A stretch of DNA of 64,000 bases from an uncultured Agrobacterium sp. Lineage in GTDB: Bacteria; Pseudomonadota; Alphaproteobacteria; Rhizobiales; Rhizobiaceae. The position numbers and the translations under genes are program-made. The notes under the pieces are model-generated. The model was not told the origin of the DNA, made no database searches, and was given only the letters and a program-made list of their open reading frames with translations. The stretch lies in assembly GCA_913777615.1 (NCBI GenBank), contig CAJYTK010000005.1, positions 96,184 to 160,183 on the forward strand, in the 5' to 3' direction. Shown here piece after piece: positions 17,605 to 26,404 of the stretch (position 1 is its first letter; each line of letters starts with the position of its first letter).

Positions 17605-17646
17605 GAAGCATCCAGGAAGGCTCCCCCATGAGGAGCAAAGTTCAAA

Positions 17647-17682
17647 GCAGAAAGGCCGCTTCGGAAGAGGCGGCCTTTCTGC
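17647..17682. terminator. Bidirectional terminator between the glycosyltransferase and the fliI operon
   Basis: A 13-bp perfect stem (arms 17647-17659 and 17670-17682), located between two convergent genes that end at 17604 and 17749. The stem contains AAAGG/CCTTT, so each direction ends in a short T-run. Confidence 0.8.
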
Positions 17683-17748
17683 TTTACGATCAATATCTTC
17701 ATCGCCAGGCCACGCGGTCCACGCGTAGGGAGACGGTATTATAGCTCT

Positions 17749-18288
17749 CTATTCGGAGTAGAGTTCTCCGGCCGACGTCACGATCTTCCATCGTCCGCCA
17801 TCTCTCGTCATCGAAATCAGCCGGCTCTCATCAGGCAGGACAGACCCAATCTGGACGAGGAACATGCCGGACTTATCTTCGATCAGCGCGCGCCCGTTGG
17901 AGACATGCAACAGCTTGAACTGCACTCCGCCCGGGAAGGGTTGCGGATTCATGGGGTTGTCGGCATTCAGGTCGCTGGTCCCGTTAGCCGGAACCGTCGC
18001 CGTAATGACCGAGTCCAGTGCCGTGTCTGCGGCGTCCTTGCTTTCACTGCCTGCAAGGGTATCGTCGGCATGCGGCATGACTGCATCGCCACCGCCACCG
18101 CCGCGCTGCGGGACATTCATCAACGCTTCCCAGCCACGACCGCTCATGCCGAATTTTTCCGGATTGAGGAAGACGTACCACGGCAAGGCGGCAGCGGCCG
18201 CTGCGACGGCGATCAATCCACCGGTGAGCATTCTGTCGAATTGGGTGGTTGACTGCGCCTCGGTGGTCTTGCGCTTTCTAAGTTTCAT
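17749..18288 (-). CDS. Single-pass membrane protein of the fliI operon, function unknown
   Basis: 179 residues. A basic cytosolic start (MKLRKRKTTEAQS), one membrane segment (about residues 22-42, GGLIAVAAAAAALPWYVFL), a Gly/Ala/Asp-rich linker, and a C-terminal domain of beta type with VSNGRALIEDKSGMFLVQIGSVLPDESRL. It follows fliI by 2 nt. FliJ often occupies this place in other bacteria, but this protein has a membrane anchor and no long coiled coil, so it is not FliJ. A gene of this kind follows fliI in Sinorhizobium as I recall, so it is probably a rhizobial flagellar accessory protein. Confidence 0.8.
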   Translation of the reverse strand: MKLRKRKTTEAQSTTQFDRMLTGGLIAVAAAAAALPWYVFLNPEKFGMSGRGWEALMNVPQRGGGGGDAVMPHADDTLAGSESKDAADTALDSVITATVPANGTSDLNADNPMNPQPFPGGVQFKLLHVSNGRALIEDKSGMFLVQIGSVLPDESRLISMTRDGGRWKIVTSAGELYSE

Positions 18289-18290
18289 GA

Positions 18291-19688
18291 TCAGGGTCCC
18301 CGACGCTGTGCGGCTGCCATCTGGCTGTTCACCGGCGCGTTTCTCAGCGCATTTGCCAATTCTGCATAGGCGTCGATCACCGTTGGATCGCCCGGCGATT
18401 GTTTGAGAACTTCATAGACGAAGGGAACCTGCTTGACGGCCATATCAAGCTCCGCATCGACGCCCGGACGATACCCGCCGATCAGACGCAGGTCTTTGGT
18501 TTCCTCGTAATTGTGAATGAGCGACTTCAGTCGCGAGACCAGCTTGTGCTGGTCGGGTGTCCAGGCCTTGTGGGACAGACGCGAAATGGAGGCCAACGGA
18601 TTGATCGGGGGATAACGCCCCTCATCTGCCAGGGACCGATCGAGCACGATGTGACCGTCGAGAATGCCGCGGGTCGAATCCGCGATCGGATCGTTATGAT
18701 TGTCGCCATCGACAAGGATCGATATGATGGCCGTGACCGTACCGGTCCCCTCCTCGCCGGGCCCTGCCCGTTCCAGAAGCTTGGGAAGTTCGGTAAAGAC
18801 GGATGCGGGGTAGCCGCGCGCAATCGGCGGCTCACCGGCGGCAATCGCAACTTCGCGAATGGCATGGGCAAAACGCGTGATGCTGTCGGCGATGAAGAGG
18901 ACGTTTTCCCCCTTATGGCGGAAATGCTCGGCAATGGTCATGGCAACCAGAGGCGCCATCTTTCGCAGCATCGGGCTCTCGTCGCTGGTGGCGACGACGG
19001 CAATCGACTTCTTCATATTGTCGCCGAGCGTGTCCTCGATGAATTCGCGGACTTCGCGACCACGTTCGCCGACGAGCGCAATGACCACCCTGTCGAAGGC
19101 ATCTGCTCTGGCGAGCATCGACAGAAGCGTCGATTTGCCAACACCCGAGCCCGCGAACACCCCGAGACGCTGACCCAGGCAAAGCGGCGTGAAGATATCG
19201 ATCGCTTTCACGCCGGTACGGAAACCGGAGACGACGCGGCTGCGGCTCATGGATGGCGGCGGCAATGTCATCACCGAGCGCTTTTTCGTGCCTTTCAAGA
19301 GCGGCCCGTTGCCGTCTATCGGTTTGCACAGCGAATTGATGGTACGCCCGCACCAGCTATCATCGGGCTGGACACGAAACTCTCCATCACGCAGCACAAC
19401 GTCGTTCACGCCGATCGGATCGCCGGGTTCAATGGGGCAGACATAGATGAGGTCCGGCTCAACACGCACCACCTCGCCGAGATGCAGACCGGTTGCGCTT
19501 TTATGGACGACGAACTCACCGAGCCGCACACGTTCCGAAAGGCCACTGACCGTATAGTGGCCAGCCGCTATGGTGCGCACGCGCCCCCCGCGTGAGACGG
19601 GCACGCCCGACGCCAGTTGCGAGGCCGCGATATGCGCAAGCGCATCGAGTTTATGAAACGGCGAAGGCTGCGGCTGAATATCCATCAT
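18291..19688 (-). CDS. fliI: Flagellum-specific export ATPase FliI
   Basis: 465 residues. A beta-barrel N-terminal domain is followed by the F1-beta-like ATPase core with Walker A GSGVGKSTLL, the substrate-export signature ARGYPASVFTELPKLLERAGPG, and the Walker B region IISILVDGDNHNDPIAD. FliI hydrolyses ATP at the cytosolic face to feed substrates into the flagellar export gate. It lies 12 nt after flgF and 2 nt before the membrane protein gene, in an operon read from 20435 downward. The length is usual for the family. No defect seen. Confidence 0.96.
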   Translation of the reverse strand: MMDIQPQPSPFHKLDALAHIAASQLASGVPVSRGGRVRTIAAGHYTVSGLSERVRLGEFVVHKSATGLHLGEVVRVEPDLIYVCPIEPGDPIGVNDVVLRDGEFRVQPDDSWCGRTINSLCKPIDGNGPLLKGTKKRSVMTLPPPSMSRSRVVSGFRTGVKAIDIFTPLCLGQRLGVFAGSGVGKSTLLSMLARADAFDRVVIALVGERGREVREFIEDTLGDNMKKSIAVVATSDESPMLRKMAPLVAMTIAEHFRHKGENVLFIADSITRFAHAIREVAIAAGEPPIARGYPASVFTELPKLLERAGPGEEGTGTVTAIISILVDGDNHNDPIADSTRGILDGHIVLDRSLADEGRYPPINPLASISRLSHKAWTPDQHKLVSRLKSLIHNYEETKDLRLIGGYRPGVDAELDMAVKQVPFVYEVLKQSPGDPTVIDAYAELANALRNAPVNSQMAAAQRRGP

Positions 19689-19700
19689 GGTCTATGCCGG

Positions 19701-20435
19701 TTACTGACCGCCTCCAAGCGTGCGGATCGCCTGGGAGAAATTGTCCTCTGTCGACTTCATCATCGACGAAATGCCCTCGAATGCGCGGTTGACCTGGATC
19801 AGCTGCGTCATTTGTGAAATGCCGTTGATGTTGGATTGCTCGACATAGCCCTGGACAATGCCGACATCACCTTGATCCACCACCGGCTGCGGCGCCTGGG
19901 AAAAGATCACGCCACTATTCTCATAGCGCATGAAACCCTTGCTCGGATCGGCGGTGAACAGCCCGATCTGTCCCATGGTCCGACCATCCTGAATGATACG
20001 TCCATCCGCACCGACGCTCGGTTCTCCCGCAGCGGGATTGAGCTGGATCGGCGCACCGCCGGAATCGAGAACCGGAAAGCCCTTGGTCGAAATCAATTGC
20101 CCGGTGGTCGACATCGAGAAGCGGCCATCTCGGGTGAGAACCTGTCCCGACGGCGTGTTGATGGCAAACCAGGCATCGCCCTTGACCGCAAAGTCGAAGG
20201 AGTTGCCTGTGCGCTCCAGCTCGCCGTTCTGCGTCGAAAGGTAGTCGTTGCCCTGTGTTACGAAGGCAATATTGGCACGCAGATCGTTCTTCGTCTGCGC
20301 CATGACCTGATTGAATTTCACCTCAGTGCCACGAAAGCCAACGGTATTCATATTGGCGATGTTGTCCGCGATGGTCGTCAGGCGGCGTTCCAAGGCGATC
20401 TGGGACGAGATACCCACGTATAAACCAGATTGCAT
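19701..20435 (-). CDS. flgF: Flagellar basal-body rod protein FlgF
   Basis: 244 residues from the ATG at 20435; the longer open frame upstream runs through the promoter region and is not coding-like. It has the rod/hook signature in IADNIANMNTVGFRGTEVKFN and the C-terminal VEQSNINGISQMTQLIQVNRAFEG. FlgF forms part of the proximal rod. It heads the flgF-fliI-membrane protein unit. A flagellar-type promoter motif (20504-20526) lies 69 nt upstream, back to back with motA. Confidence 0.93.
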   Translation of the reverse strand: MQSGLYVGISSQIALERRLTTIADNIANMNTVGFRGTEVKFNQVMAQTKNDLRANIAFVTQGNDYLSTQNGELERTGNSFDFAVKGDAWFAINTPSGQVLTRDGRFSMSTTGQLISTKGFPVLDSGGAPIQLNPAAGEPSVGADGRIIQDGRTMGQIGLFTADPSKGFMRYENSGVIFSQAPQPVVDQGDVGIVQGYVEQSNINGISQMTQLIQVNRAFEGISSMMKSTEDNFSQAIRTLGGGQ

Positions 20436-20503
20436 GCTCTTCTCCTGTTTGGACTTCAGACCAAGGACGTGCGGCAGAATGCGCCACATCATGGCCTCAA
20501 GGC

Positions 20504-20526
20504 CTAGAGGCGTTTGCTTGCGCGAA
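20504..20526 (-). promoter_or_regulatory. Flagellar-type promoter motif for the flgF-fliI operon
   Basis: On the minus strand TTCGCGCAAG is followed after exactly nine bases by CTAG. This is a perfect match to the bipartite motif, 69 nt before the flgF start. Confidence 0.65.
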
Positions 20527-20797
20527 ACTTTTGGTCCGCGGCACCCGGGGGTCAGAACCCAGCCAAAATAGGCGATCGCAAATCGACAAGCCGTACATGA
20601 GAAAAGAAACGACGAGACGTCGTGAAGTGCCTGACGGAAGATCCGGCCCAGTGCGATCTGGCGATGCCTTCTCTCCTCTTCCATCTCAAGCAACTGACCG
20701 ATCTCTGCCGGCAGCGCCTACGATCTTCTTTCCGAGAGACAGAAAAATCATTCCCCTGACCAGCGCCGTCGAATGTCCAAACGGACACCAAGCCAGC

Positions 20798-20820
20798 CTC
20801 GCGCAAGGCATGATGCCTAA
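20798..20820 (+). promoter_or_regulatory. Flagellar-type promoter motif for the motA-fliM-fliN-fliG operon
   Basis: Plus-strand CTCGCGCAAG, nine bases, then CTAA at 20817-20820, 38 nt before the motA ATG. It is the only plus-strand copy, and it is correctly oriented for a plus-strand operon. Confidence 0.65.
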
Positions 20821-20858
20821 CCATTCGGGAGAAAAATTGGCTGAGGTGTGAGCGTCAG

Positions 20859-21731
20859 ATGAATATCGTTATTGGACTGGTTATTACTTTCGGCTGTATT
20901 CTCGGCGGCTTCATGGCCATGGGCGGCCATCTGGACGTTCTGGTTCAGCCGTTCGAACTTGTCATCATCGGTGGTGCCGGTCTCGGTGGCTTCATCATGT
21001 CCAACCCGATGAAGGTGGTGAAGGATTCCGGCAAAGCGCTGGGCGAAGCCTTCAAGTTCGCCGTGCCGAAGGAACGTCACTATCTCGACGTGCTGGGTGT
21101 CCTCTACTCGCTGATGCGCGACCTGCGAACAAAGTCCCGAAACGAGATCGAAGCCCATATCGACAATCCCGAAGAATCCTCGATCTTCCAGACCGCGCCG
21201 TCGGTCTTGAAGAACAAGGAGCTGACGTCCTTCATCTGCGACTATGTCCGCCTGATCATCATCGGCAACGCCCGCAGCCATGAAATCGAAGCGCTGATGG
21301 ACGAGGAAATCGAAACGATCCTCTACGACAAGCTGAAGCCTTATAACGCGATCACCGCGATGGGCGATTCCTTCCCGGCTATCGGTATCGTCGCGGCCGT
21401 TCTCGGCGTTATCAAGGCCATGGGTAAGATCAACGAGCCCCCTGCCGTTCTCGGCGGCCTTATCGGCGCGGCCCTCGTCGGAACCATGCTTGGTATTCTT
21501 CTTTCCTATTCGATCTGCAACCCGCTGGCATCCCAGGTCAAGATCGTGCGCTCGAAGCAGCACAGGCTTTACGTCATCGTGAAGCAGACGCTGATCGCCT
21601 ATATGAACGGCTCCGTGCCGCAGGTCGCACTGGAATATGGACGCAAGACCATCTCCGGCTACGAGCGCCCATCAATCGACGCCGTCGAGCAGGAAATGAT
21701 GAACCCCGGTGGCGACCAGAAGGCGGCTTGA
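20859..21731 (+). CDS. motA: Flagellar stator protein MotA
   Basis: 290 residues with four membrane segments, opening [23 protein letters not shown]. The conserved MotA pattern includes [23 protein letters not shown], which carries the proline of the proton path, and a large cytosolic loop with acidic and basic residues that contacts FliG. With MotB (8499-9869) it makes the proton channel. The gene starts an operon with fliM one base after its stop. Site GAGGTGTGAG precedes the ATG. Confidence 0.96.
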   Translation: MNIVIGLVITFGCILGGFMAMGGHLDVLVQPFELVIIGGAGLGGFIMSNPMKVVKDSGKALGEAFKFAVPKERHYLDVLGVLYSLMRDLRTKSRNEIEAHIDNPEESSIFQTAPSVLKNKELTSFICDYVRLIIIGNARSHEIEALMDEEIETILYDKLKPYNAITAMGDSFPAIGIVAAVLGVIKAMGKINEPPAVLGGLIGAALVGTMLGILLSYSICNPLASQVKIVRSKQHRLYVIVKQTLIAYMNGSVPQVALEYGRKTISGYERPSIDAVEQEMMNPGGDQKAA

Positions 21732-21732
21732 T

Positions 21733-22689
21733 ATGGCGGACGTTGCTGAACAGACCCCGATTGCTCCAATGGACCCCGCTCTGCTGGCCAAGCTGACCGG
21801 TGGTCTTGGCGACAACAAGAAAATCGGAAAGATCGGTGCCGACATCGGTCAGATCTATACCGCGTTTCTTCCCGATGTTTTTCATAGCCAGACGAGCCTC
21901 TCCATCGAAGTCGATTATGAGGGTTGCGAATCCGGACTGATGACCGATCTCGTGGCCAAGCTCGGCAAGGATTACGCCGTTTCGGACTGCTCGCTTCGCA
22001 ACTGGTGCAACAATTTCATGATCGGTATCGGCAACGGTTTCGTCATGGCGTTGATGGAGCGCATGCTGGGCGCGGCACCCGATACGATCATGGAGCCGGA
22101 AGTGCGCCCTCTGTCACAGATCGAACTCGATCTTGCCGCGCTGGTGCTCGACCGAATCGCTGGTGTGCTGCGTTCTTCCGTCAATGCGCCCGGCGGCTTC
22201 GAGGCCATCATAGAACCGCCCTTCAACGCAACCGGAAAGAGTGCCTACGAAGAGGCCATGTTCGGCCAGTTCGGCATGCTGATCCGGCTGAAGATCCTAA
22301 TCGGCAAGGTTGCTTCCGACTTTGCGCTGATCGTGCCTCAGCGCACGCTTCTCAAGACGACGATCGTTGCGCCGAAGCCTTCGGCCGGCGCATTGAAGAA
22401 GCAGGAAGAGTGGATGGAAATGATTTCCGAGCAGGTCAAGCGTTCACAAGTGACGCTTGAGGCGAAAATCAGGCTCCAGACACTGACACTGAAGACTATC
22501 TCACGCCTCGTGGAAGGAGACGTCATTCCTTTCCGGGACGCGAAGCAGGATGATATCTGCGTCGAAGTAAGCGCAAACGGTGCAAAAATGTATAATTGCG
22601 AGTTTGGGCGAGCCGGGGACCGCTACATGGTTCGGGTCAAGAACAACGTCTCGACGGATGACGAAATCCTAAGACATCTGATGGGTTGA
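21733..22689 (+). CDS. fliM: Flagellar motor switch protein FliM
   Basis: 318 residues from the ATG at 21733, one base after motA. The central CheC-like domain includes [22 protein letters not shown], and the C-terminal SpoA domain ends at about residues 250-318 ([25 protein letters not shown]). FliM is the C-ring subunit that binds phosphorylated CheY. The short N-terminal CheY-binding peptide of enteric FliM (LSQAEID type) is not obvious here, which is also the case in other rhizobia as far as I recall. Confidence 0.92.
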   Translation: MADVAEQTPIAPMDPALLAKLTGGLGDNKKIGKIGADIGQIYTAFLPDVFHSQTSLSIEVDYEGCESGLMTDLVAKLGKDYAVSDCSLRNWCNNFMIGIGNGFVMALMERMLGAAPDTIMEPEVRPLSQIELDLAALVLDRIAGVLRSSVNAPGGFEAIIEPPFNATGKSAYEEAMFGQFGMLIRLKILIGKVASDFALIVPQRTLLKTTIVAPKPSAGALKKQEEWMEMISEQVKRSQVTLEAKIRLQTLTLKTISRLVEGDVIPFRDAKQDDICVEVSANGAKMYNCEFGRAGDRYMVRVKNNVSTDDEILRHLMG

Positions 22690-22754
22690 TCGCTCGCGAT
22701 ACAATCAGAGGTTTTAGGCAGGCTGACGCAAGTTTCAAAAGGAATAATTATCGC

Positions 22755-23267
22755 ATGGCTACGAAAAAGACCCCTTTAACCGACGACGACCTGATGCCTT
22801 CGCTTGATGACGCGGGCGATCTGGACAACGCTATCGGTGGGCTGCGCGACGTGTTGAAAAGCGACGCTGAGGGTTCGCTCTCCAGCTTTGGAGACTTCGG
22901 CGATTTCGACGCCGCCGATGAAAGCCCGATGGCGATGGGGGCCGATCTCGGTGCCTTCGGTGGCGCAGCCGAGATGTCTTTTTCCGCAGCGCCGCCGCTT
23001 GGTAGCGGCCTGTCGGATAACATGGATCTGATCATGGACATCCCGATCGATGTCCAGATCGTTTTGGGAACCAGCCGCATGCTGGTATCGGGTCTGATGG
23101 GCCTGGAAGAGGGAGCAACAATTGCGCTCGATCGACGAATCGGCGAACCTGTTGAGATCATGGTGAACGGTCGTTGCATCGCACGCGGTGAAATTACCGT
23201 TCTCGAGAACGACGAAACGCGTTTTGGCGTCAAGCTTATTGAAGTACTGAGTACCAAGAAGACCTGA
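22755..23267 (+). CDS. fliN: Flagellar motor switch protein FliN
   Basis: 170 residues from the ATG at 22755. An acidic, low-complexity N-terminal half ([18 protein letters not shown]) is followed by the SpoA domain at about residues 92-168: [20 protein letters not shown], the [15 protein letters not shown] core and [10 protein letters not shown]. FliN forms the base of the C ring and interacts with FliH at the export site. The N-terminal extension is longer than in enteric FliN. Confidence 0.94.
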   Translation: MATKKTPLTDDDLMPSLDDAGDLDNAIGGLRDVLKSDAEGSLSSFGDFGDFDAADESPMAMGADLGAFGGAAEMSFSAAPPLGSGLSDNMDLIMDIPIDVQIVLGTSRMLVSGLMGLEEGATIALDRRIGEPVEIMVNGRCIARGEITVLENDETRFGVKLIEVLSTKKT

Positions 23268-23294
23268 TCCCTGTGGGGACGGAGAGGAAAGACC

Positions 23295-24341
23295 ATGATG
23301 GACTTTGAGGATTTCGGTAACCCGGTGTTAGGGAAACCGTTGTCTCAGGCTGAAAAAGCCGCCGCCGTTCTTCTGGCGATGGGCAAGGGCGTGGCTGGAA
23401 AACTGTTGAAGTTTTTCACCCAGGCCGAGCTGCAGACCATCATCAATTCCGCTCAGACTCTCCGTGTCATCCCCCCGGACGAACTGGCCCAGATCGTCGC
23501 TGAATTCGAAGACCTCTTCACCGAGGGCACCGGACTGATGGACAACGCCAAGGCCATCGAAGCGATTCTCGAAGAAGGCCTCACTCCGGAAGAAGTGGAC
23601 GGCCTTCTCGGTCGCCGTGCAACCTTCCAGGCCTATGAAACCTCAATCTGGGATCAGCTTCAGGATTCCGACCCGCAATTCATCGGCAAGTATCTGATGC
23701 GAGAACATCCGCAGACGATCGCCTATATTCTTTCCATGCTTCCTTCGTCCTTCGGCGCCAAGGTACTTCTGACCATCCCCGACGAACAGCGCGCGGATAT
23801 CATGAACCGCACGGTGAACATGAAGGAAGTCAGCCCCACCGCCGCGCAGATCATCGAAAAGCGCGTTTTGGCACTGATTGCCGAGGTCGAGGCGGAGCGC
23901 AACGCAGTGGGTTCCATCAAGGTCGCGGACCTGATGAACGAACTGGAGAAGCCGCAGGTCGACACCCTGCTCAGCTCGCTGGAGACGCTGAGCCGCGAAT
24001 CGGCCAACAAGGTCAAGCCGAAGATCTTCCTTTTCGAAGACCTGCTCTATATGCCGCAGCGCAGCCGAGTGGCACTGCTCAACGACATTGCCGGCGATGT
24101 TCTCACCATGGCGCTACGTGGCGCCACGGCGGAGATCAAGGAATGTGTGCTGTCGAGCATCAGTCCGCGCCAGCGCCGCATGATCGAGTCCGATCTGGCC
24201 GTGCCATCAGCCTCAATCAATACGCGCGAAGTCGCAGTGGCCCGCCGCGCTGTCGCACAGGAAGCCATCCGTCTGGCCAACTCCGGCCAGATCGTCCTCA
24301 AGGAAGTGGCAACAGAAGGCGGCGAGCCCGCAGCCGCATAG
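23295..24341 (+). CDS. fliG: Flagellar motor switch protein FliG
   Basis: 348 residues. The N-terminal domain (about residues 15-110) holds QAEKAAAVLLAMGKGVAGKL. The middle domain carries the EHPQ motif in LMREHPQTIAYILSML, and the C-terminal torque domain contains FLFEDLLYMPQRSRVALLNDI and RGATAEIKECVLSSISPRQ. FliG joins the MS ring (FliF) to the C ring and meets MotA. The site GGAGAGGAAAGACC lies just before the ATG. It is the last gene before a strong terminator at 24426-24449. Confidence 0.95.
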   Translation: MMDFEDFGNPVLGKPLSQAEKAAAVLLAMGKGVAGKLLKFFTQAELQTIINSAQTLRVIPPDELAQIVAEFEDLFTEGTGLMDNAKAIEAILEEGLTPEEVDGLLGRRATFQAYETSIWDQLQDSDPQFIGKYLMREHPQTIAYILSMLPSSFGAKVLLTIPDEQRADIMNRTVNMKEVSPTAAQIIEKRVLALIAEVEAERNAVGSIKVADLMNELEKPQVDTLLSSLETLSRESANKVKPKIFLFEDLLYMPQRSRVALLNDIAGDVLTMALRGATAEIKECVLSSISPRQRRMIESDLAVPSASINTREVAVARRAVAQEAIRLANSGQIVLKEVATEGGEPAAA

Positions 24342-24425
24342 AACCTTCCCGGTTGATAACACCTGCCGCATGACCACGCCGTCTTGCGGGCTGCGCATCA
24401 AGACTGTAGCCTCTGTCCGTGTTGA

Positions 24426-24449
24426 CCTGCCTGAGAAGGCGGGTTTTTT
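24426..24449 (+). terminator. Terminator of the motA-fliM-fliN-fliG operon
   Basis: A 6-bp GC-rich stem with one G-T pair (arms 24426-24431 and 24438-24443) followed directly by six T residues, 85 nt after the fliG stop. It suggests that flhB is transcribed separately. Confidence 0.75.
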
Positions 24450-24560
24450 CACTTGAAGCGCATGGCGATGTTTTCAACTCTGCCGTTGATGCCTCAGGTG
24501 TTTTTCTACGTATCTCGCTTTCGCAAAATCACTGAACGGTCTTGCGCGACGTGCCCACAG

Positions 24561-24602
24561 CATCGGCCTGAAAATCTGAACTGATTTTCGCAAAGCACGA
24601 TG
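24561..24602. repeat. Degenerate copy of an intergenic palindromic repeat
   Basis: GAAAATC (24570-24576) and GATTTTC (24583-24589) pair, and the right arm continues GCAAAGCACGATG. This arm resembles the arm GGAAAGCACGGTG at 26316-26326. The left arm has decayed. It is probably a family of short rhizobial intergenic repeats. Confidence 0.45.
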
Positions 24603-24618
24603 TGGAGATTCAAGAAGA

Positions 24619-24658
24619 AGAGCGTCCTTCGCGCGTCTTGAAAGACGTGCGGCGCTCT
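24619..24658. repeat. Imperfect palindrome directly upstream of flhB
   Basis: AGAGCG (24619-24624) pairs with CGCTCT (24653-24658), and an inner CGCGCGTC pairs with GACGTGCG around a GAAA-type loop. It ends 14 nt before the flhB start, so it could fold in the mRNA leader. It looks like a short dispersed rhizobial repeat. Confidence 0.45.
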
Positions 24659-24672
24659 AGGGGGATCTTGCC

Positions 24673-25752
24673 TTGGCAGACGAGGACAAGGACAGTAAAA
24701 CAGAAGATCCATCAGAGAAAAAACTTCGCGACGCCGTCGAGAAGGGTAATATCCCTGCGTCTACCGAAGCCTCGCTCTTTGCATCCTCGCTCGCCTTTTA
24801 TGTCTATCTCGTTTTCTTCGCACCGGACGGCGCAAAACGCCTTGGCGAATCCCTAAAGGATGTGATCGAACGGCCGGAACAATGGCGGCTCAACACTGCG
24901 GGAGATCTCGTTTCTCTGGGCCTTCATCTGGCCAAGGAAGCGGGTGCGCTGCTTTTGCCCGCAGCGATCATGTTCATCATCTTCGGGCTGGGTCAGTCCT
25001 TTGCACAGAACATGCCGCAATTCGTTCTCGATCGTATAACCCCCAAGGCCGAACGTATCTCGCCGGTCAAAGGTTTTCAGCGCATCTACAGCGTGAACGG
25101 TCTCGTCAACTTCGGCAAATCCCTCTTCAAGGTGGTCGTCGTCGCCATCATCATGGGGATTGTGCTGAAGAACGATTATTTCAAGCTGCTGACAGCTCTG
25201 ATCTCCGATCCGCAGCTGATCGTTCCGACCGGCTATGAAATCTTGAAGAAAATGATGATCGTCATTCTCTTCTCTACCGGTATTCTTGCGGTGGCCGACT
25301 ACTTCTGGAGCCATCATCGCTGGTACAGCGAACTGAAGATGACCAAGCAGGAAGTCAAGGACGAACACAAGCAGTCCCAGGGCGACCCCGTGGTCAAAGC
25401 CCGCCAGCGCTCGATTGCGCGCGATCGCGCCCGCCGCCGCATGATGGATGCCGTTCCAAGAGCGACGTTGATCATCACCAACCCGACTCACTACGCGGTG
25501 GCGCTGCGTTACGTGCGTGAGGAAAGCGATGCTCCGATCGTGGTTGCCAAGGGACAGGATCTGATTGCGCTGCGCATCAGGGAAATCGCCACCCAAAACA
25601 ACATTCCTATTTTTGAGGATCCGCCACTCGCCCGCTCCATGTTTGCGCAAGTCTCAGTCGATAGCGTCATCCCGTCAGTATTTTATAAGGCTGTGGCGGA
25701 ACTCATTCACAAGGTTTACGCCGCACGTCAGAACAAAAGACGGGTAAACTGA
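24673..25752 (+). CDS. flhB: Flagellar export gate protein FlhB
   Basis: 359 residues, probably from the TTG at 24673 with AGGGGGATC upstream. The N-terminus is [25 protein letters not shown], typical of FlhB. Four membrane segments lie between about residues 30 and 215. The cytosolic domain has the self-cleavage motif NPTH in [17 protein letters not shown] (about residue 271). FlhB switches export from hook to filament proteins in response to FliK. It is separated from fliG by a terminator and two small repeats. I see no flagellar promoter motif before it. Confidence 0.95.
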   Translation: MADEDKDSKTEDPSEKKLRDAVEKGNIPASTEASLFASSLAFYVYLVFFAPDGAKRLGESLKDVIERPEQWRLNTAGDLVSLGLHLAKEAGALLLPAAIMFIIFGLGQSFAQNMPQFVLDRITPKAERISPVKGFQRIYSVNGLVNFGKSLFKVVVVAIIMGIVLKNDYFKLLTALISDPQLIVPTGYEILKKMMIVILFSTGILAVADYFWSHHRWYSELKMTKQEVKDEHKQSQGDPVVKARQRSIARDRARRRMMDAVPRATLIITNPTHYAVALRYVREESDAPIVVAKGQDLIALRIREIATQNNIPIFEDPPLARSMFAQVSVDSVIPSVFYKAVAELIHKVYAARQNKRRVN

Positions 25753-25757
25753 TCGAC

Positions 25758-26207
25758 ATGAAAAAATGCCCATATTCGGCTCAACGAGAAGAAATAGTTG
25801 CACGCGCAATCGGTCCCGTAGCGGCCGAGCTTCGCCTTATCGACGCAGCTGATCTAATATCTCTTTTAAAGTTTGAATATTACAACAGCTTGTCGGATCT
25901 CGTAGATTCGGCGGCAGAACTTTACTTCCATCCAGGTACCGTTCATTTCGGGATCGGTGGGGACTATACGCTGGACTGGGACACCTATCCTTCGATCACG
26001 CTCGATCTTGAGATCAAGCCGAAAGGTGTCACGATCTACGCGCAATTGATGCTTGGCAAAGACCATGCCGGCGTCAACATCAACTACATCAACTTCCAGA
26101 ACCCTTCCAACGACCCGAACGAGAACACCGCATTCCTGGCCGATAGCCTGCGCTACGCCACTTTCTACAAGAATGTGGACTCCGCTGCGATGAACGCAGC
26201 GCACTAG
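25758..26207 (+). CDS. Conserved hypothetical protein downstream of flhB
   Basis: 149 residues, no membrane segment or signal peptide. The first 60 residues are helical (ARAIGPVAAELRLIDAADLISL). The rest is a beta-rich domain with PSITLDLEIKPKGVTIYAQL and ADSLRYATFYKNVDS. It starts 5 nt after flhB and is probably cotranscribed. A small conserved gene at this place beside flhB is known in Sinorhizobium as I recall, so a flagellar link is plausible, but no function can be read from the sequence. The frame ends 197 nt before a convergent gene. Confidence 0.8.
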   Translation: MKKCPYSAQREEIVARAIGPVAAELRLIDAADLISLLKFEYYNSLSDLVDSAAELYFHPGTVHFGIGGDYTLDWDTYPSITLDLEIKPKGVTIYAQLMLGKDHAGVNINYINFQNPSNDPNENTAFLADSLRYATFYKNVDSAAMNAAH

Positions 26208-26283
26208 ATCCTGATCGTTTCTCCCGTATAGTTTGGCTCTGAGCGCGCCCTTTGCGTCCTCGAAGCCTTTGAAACTACAGCAT

Positions 26284-26324
26284 CGTGCTTTCCGAAAATC
26301 ATTGCTGATCTTTCGGAAAGCACG
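26284..26324. repeat. Intergenic palindrome (14-bp arms)
   Basis: Perfect inverted repeat (arms 26284-26297 and 26311-26324, 13-nt loop) between two convergent genes. The right arm shares AAAGCACG with the element at 24561-24602 and with 45363-45370. It may act as a transcription stop, but no T-run follows. Confidence 0.6.
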
Positions 26325-26337
26325 GTGTTGTTCAACG

Positions 26338-26376
26338 ACGTGGAGCGTTTCCGTCTTGAGCGGAAACGCTCCACGT
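26338..26376. repeat. Intergenic palindrome (16-bp arms), possible bidirectional terminator
   Basis: Perfect inverted repeat (arms 26338-26353 and 26361-26376, 7-nt loop) containing GAGCGTTTCC, which recurs at 63876-63885. It sits between convergent genes ending at 26207 and 26405. It is stable enough to stop transcription in both directions, though no T-run follows. Confidence 0.6.
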
Positions 26377-26404
26377 TGTCGTTACGCAGAAAAATGAAAA
26401 CCCG

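Larger units (their letters stand above)
20436..20858. other. Divergent promoter region between flgF and motA
   Basis: 423 bases with two short opposing open frames that show no recognisable protein; I treat it as non-coding. It contains a flagellar promoter motif facing each way (20504-20526 minus, 20798-20820 plus). Confidence 0.6.

Noticed and set aside
18399-19595. A 398-codon plus-strand frame opposite fliI
   Set aside because: Antisense shadow of a strongly conserved ATPase; no family resemblance.
20531-20851. Small open frames between flgF and motA
   Set aside because: Both strands carry promoter motifs here and the translations look random; treated as non-coding.
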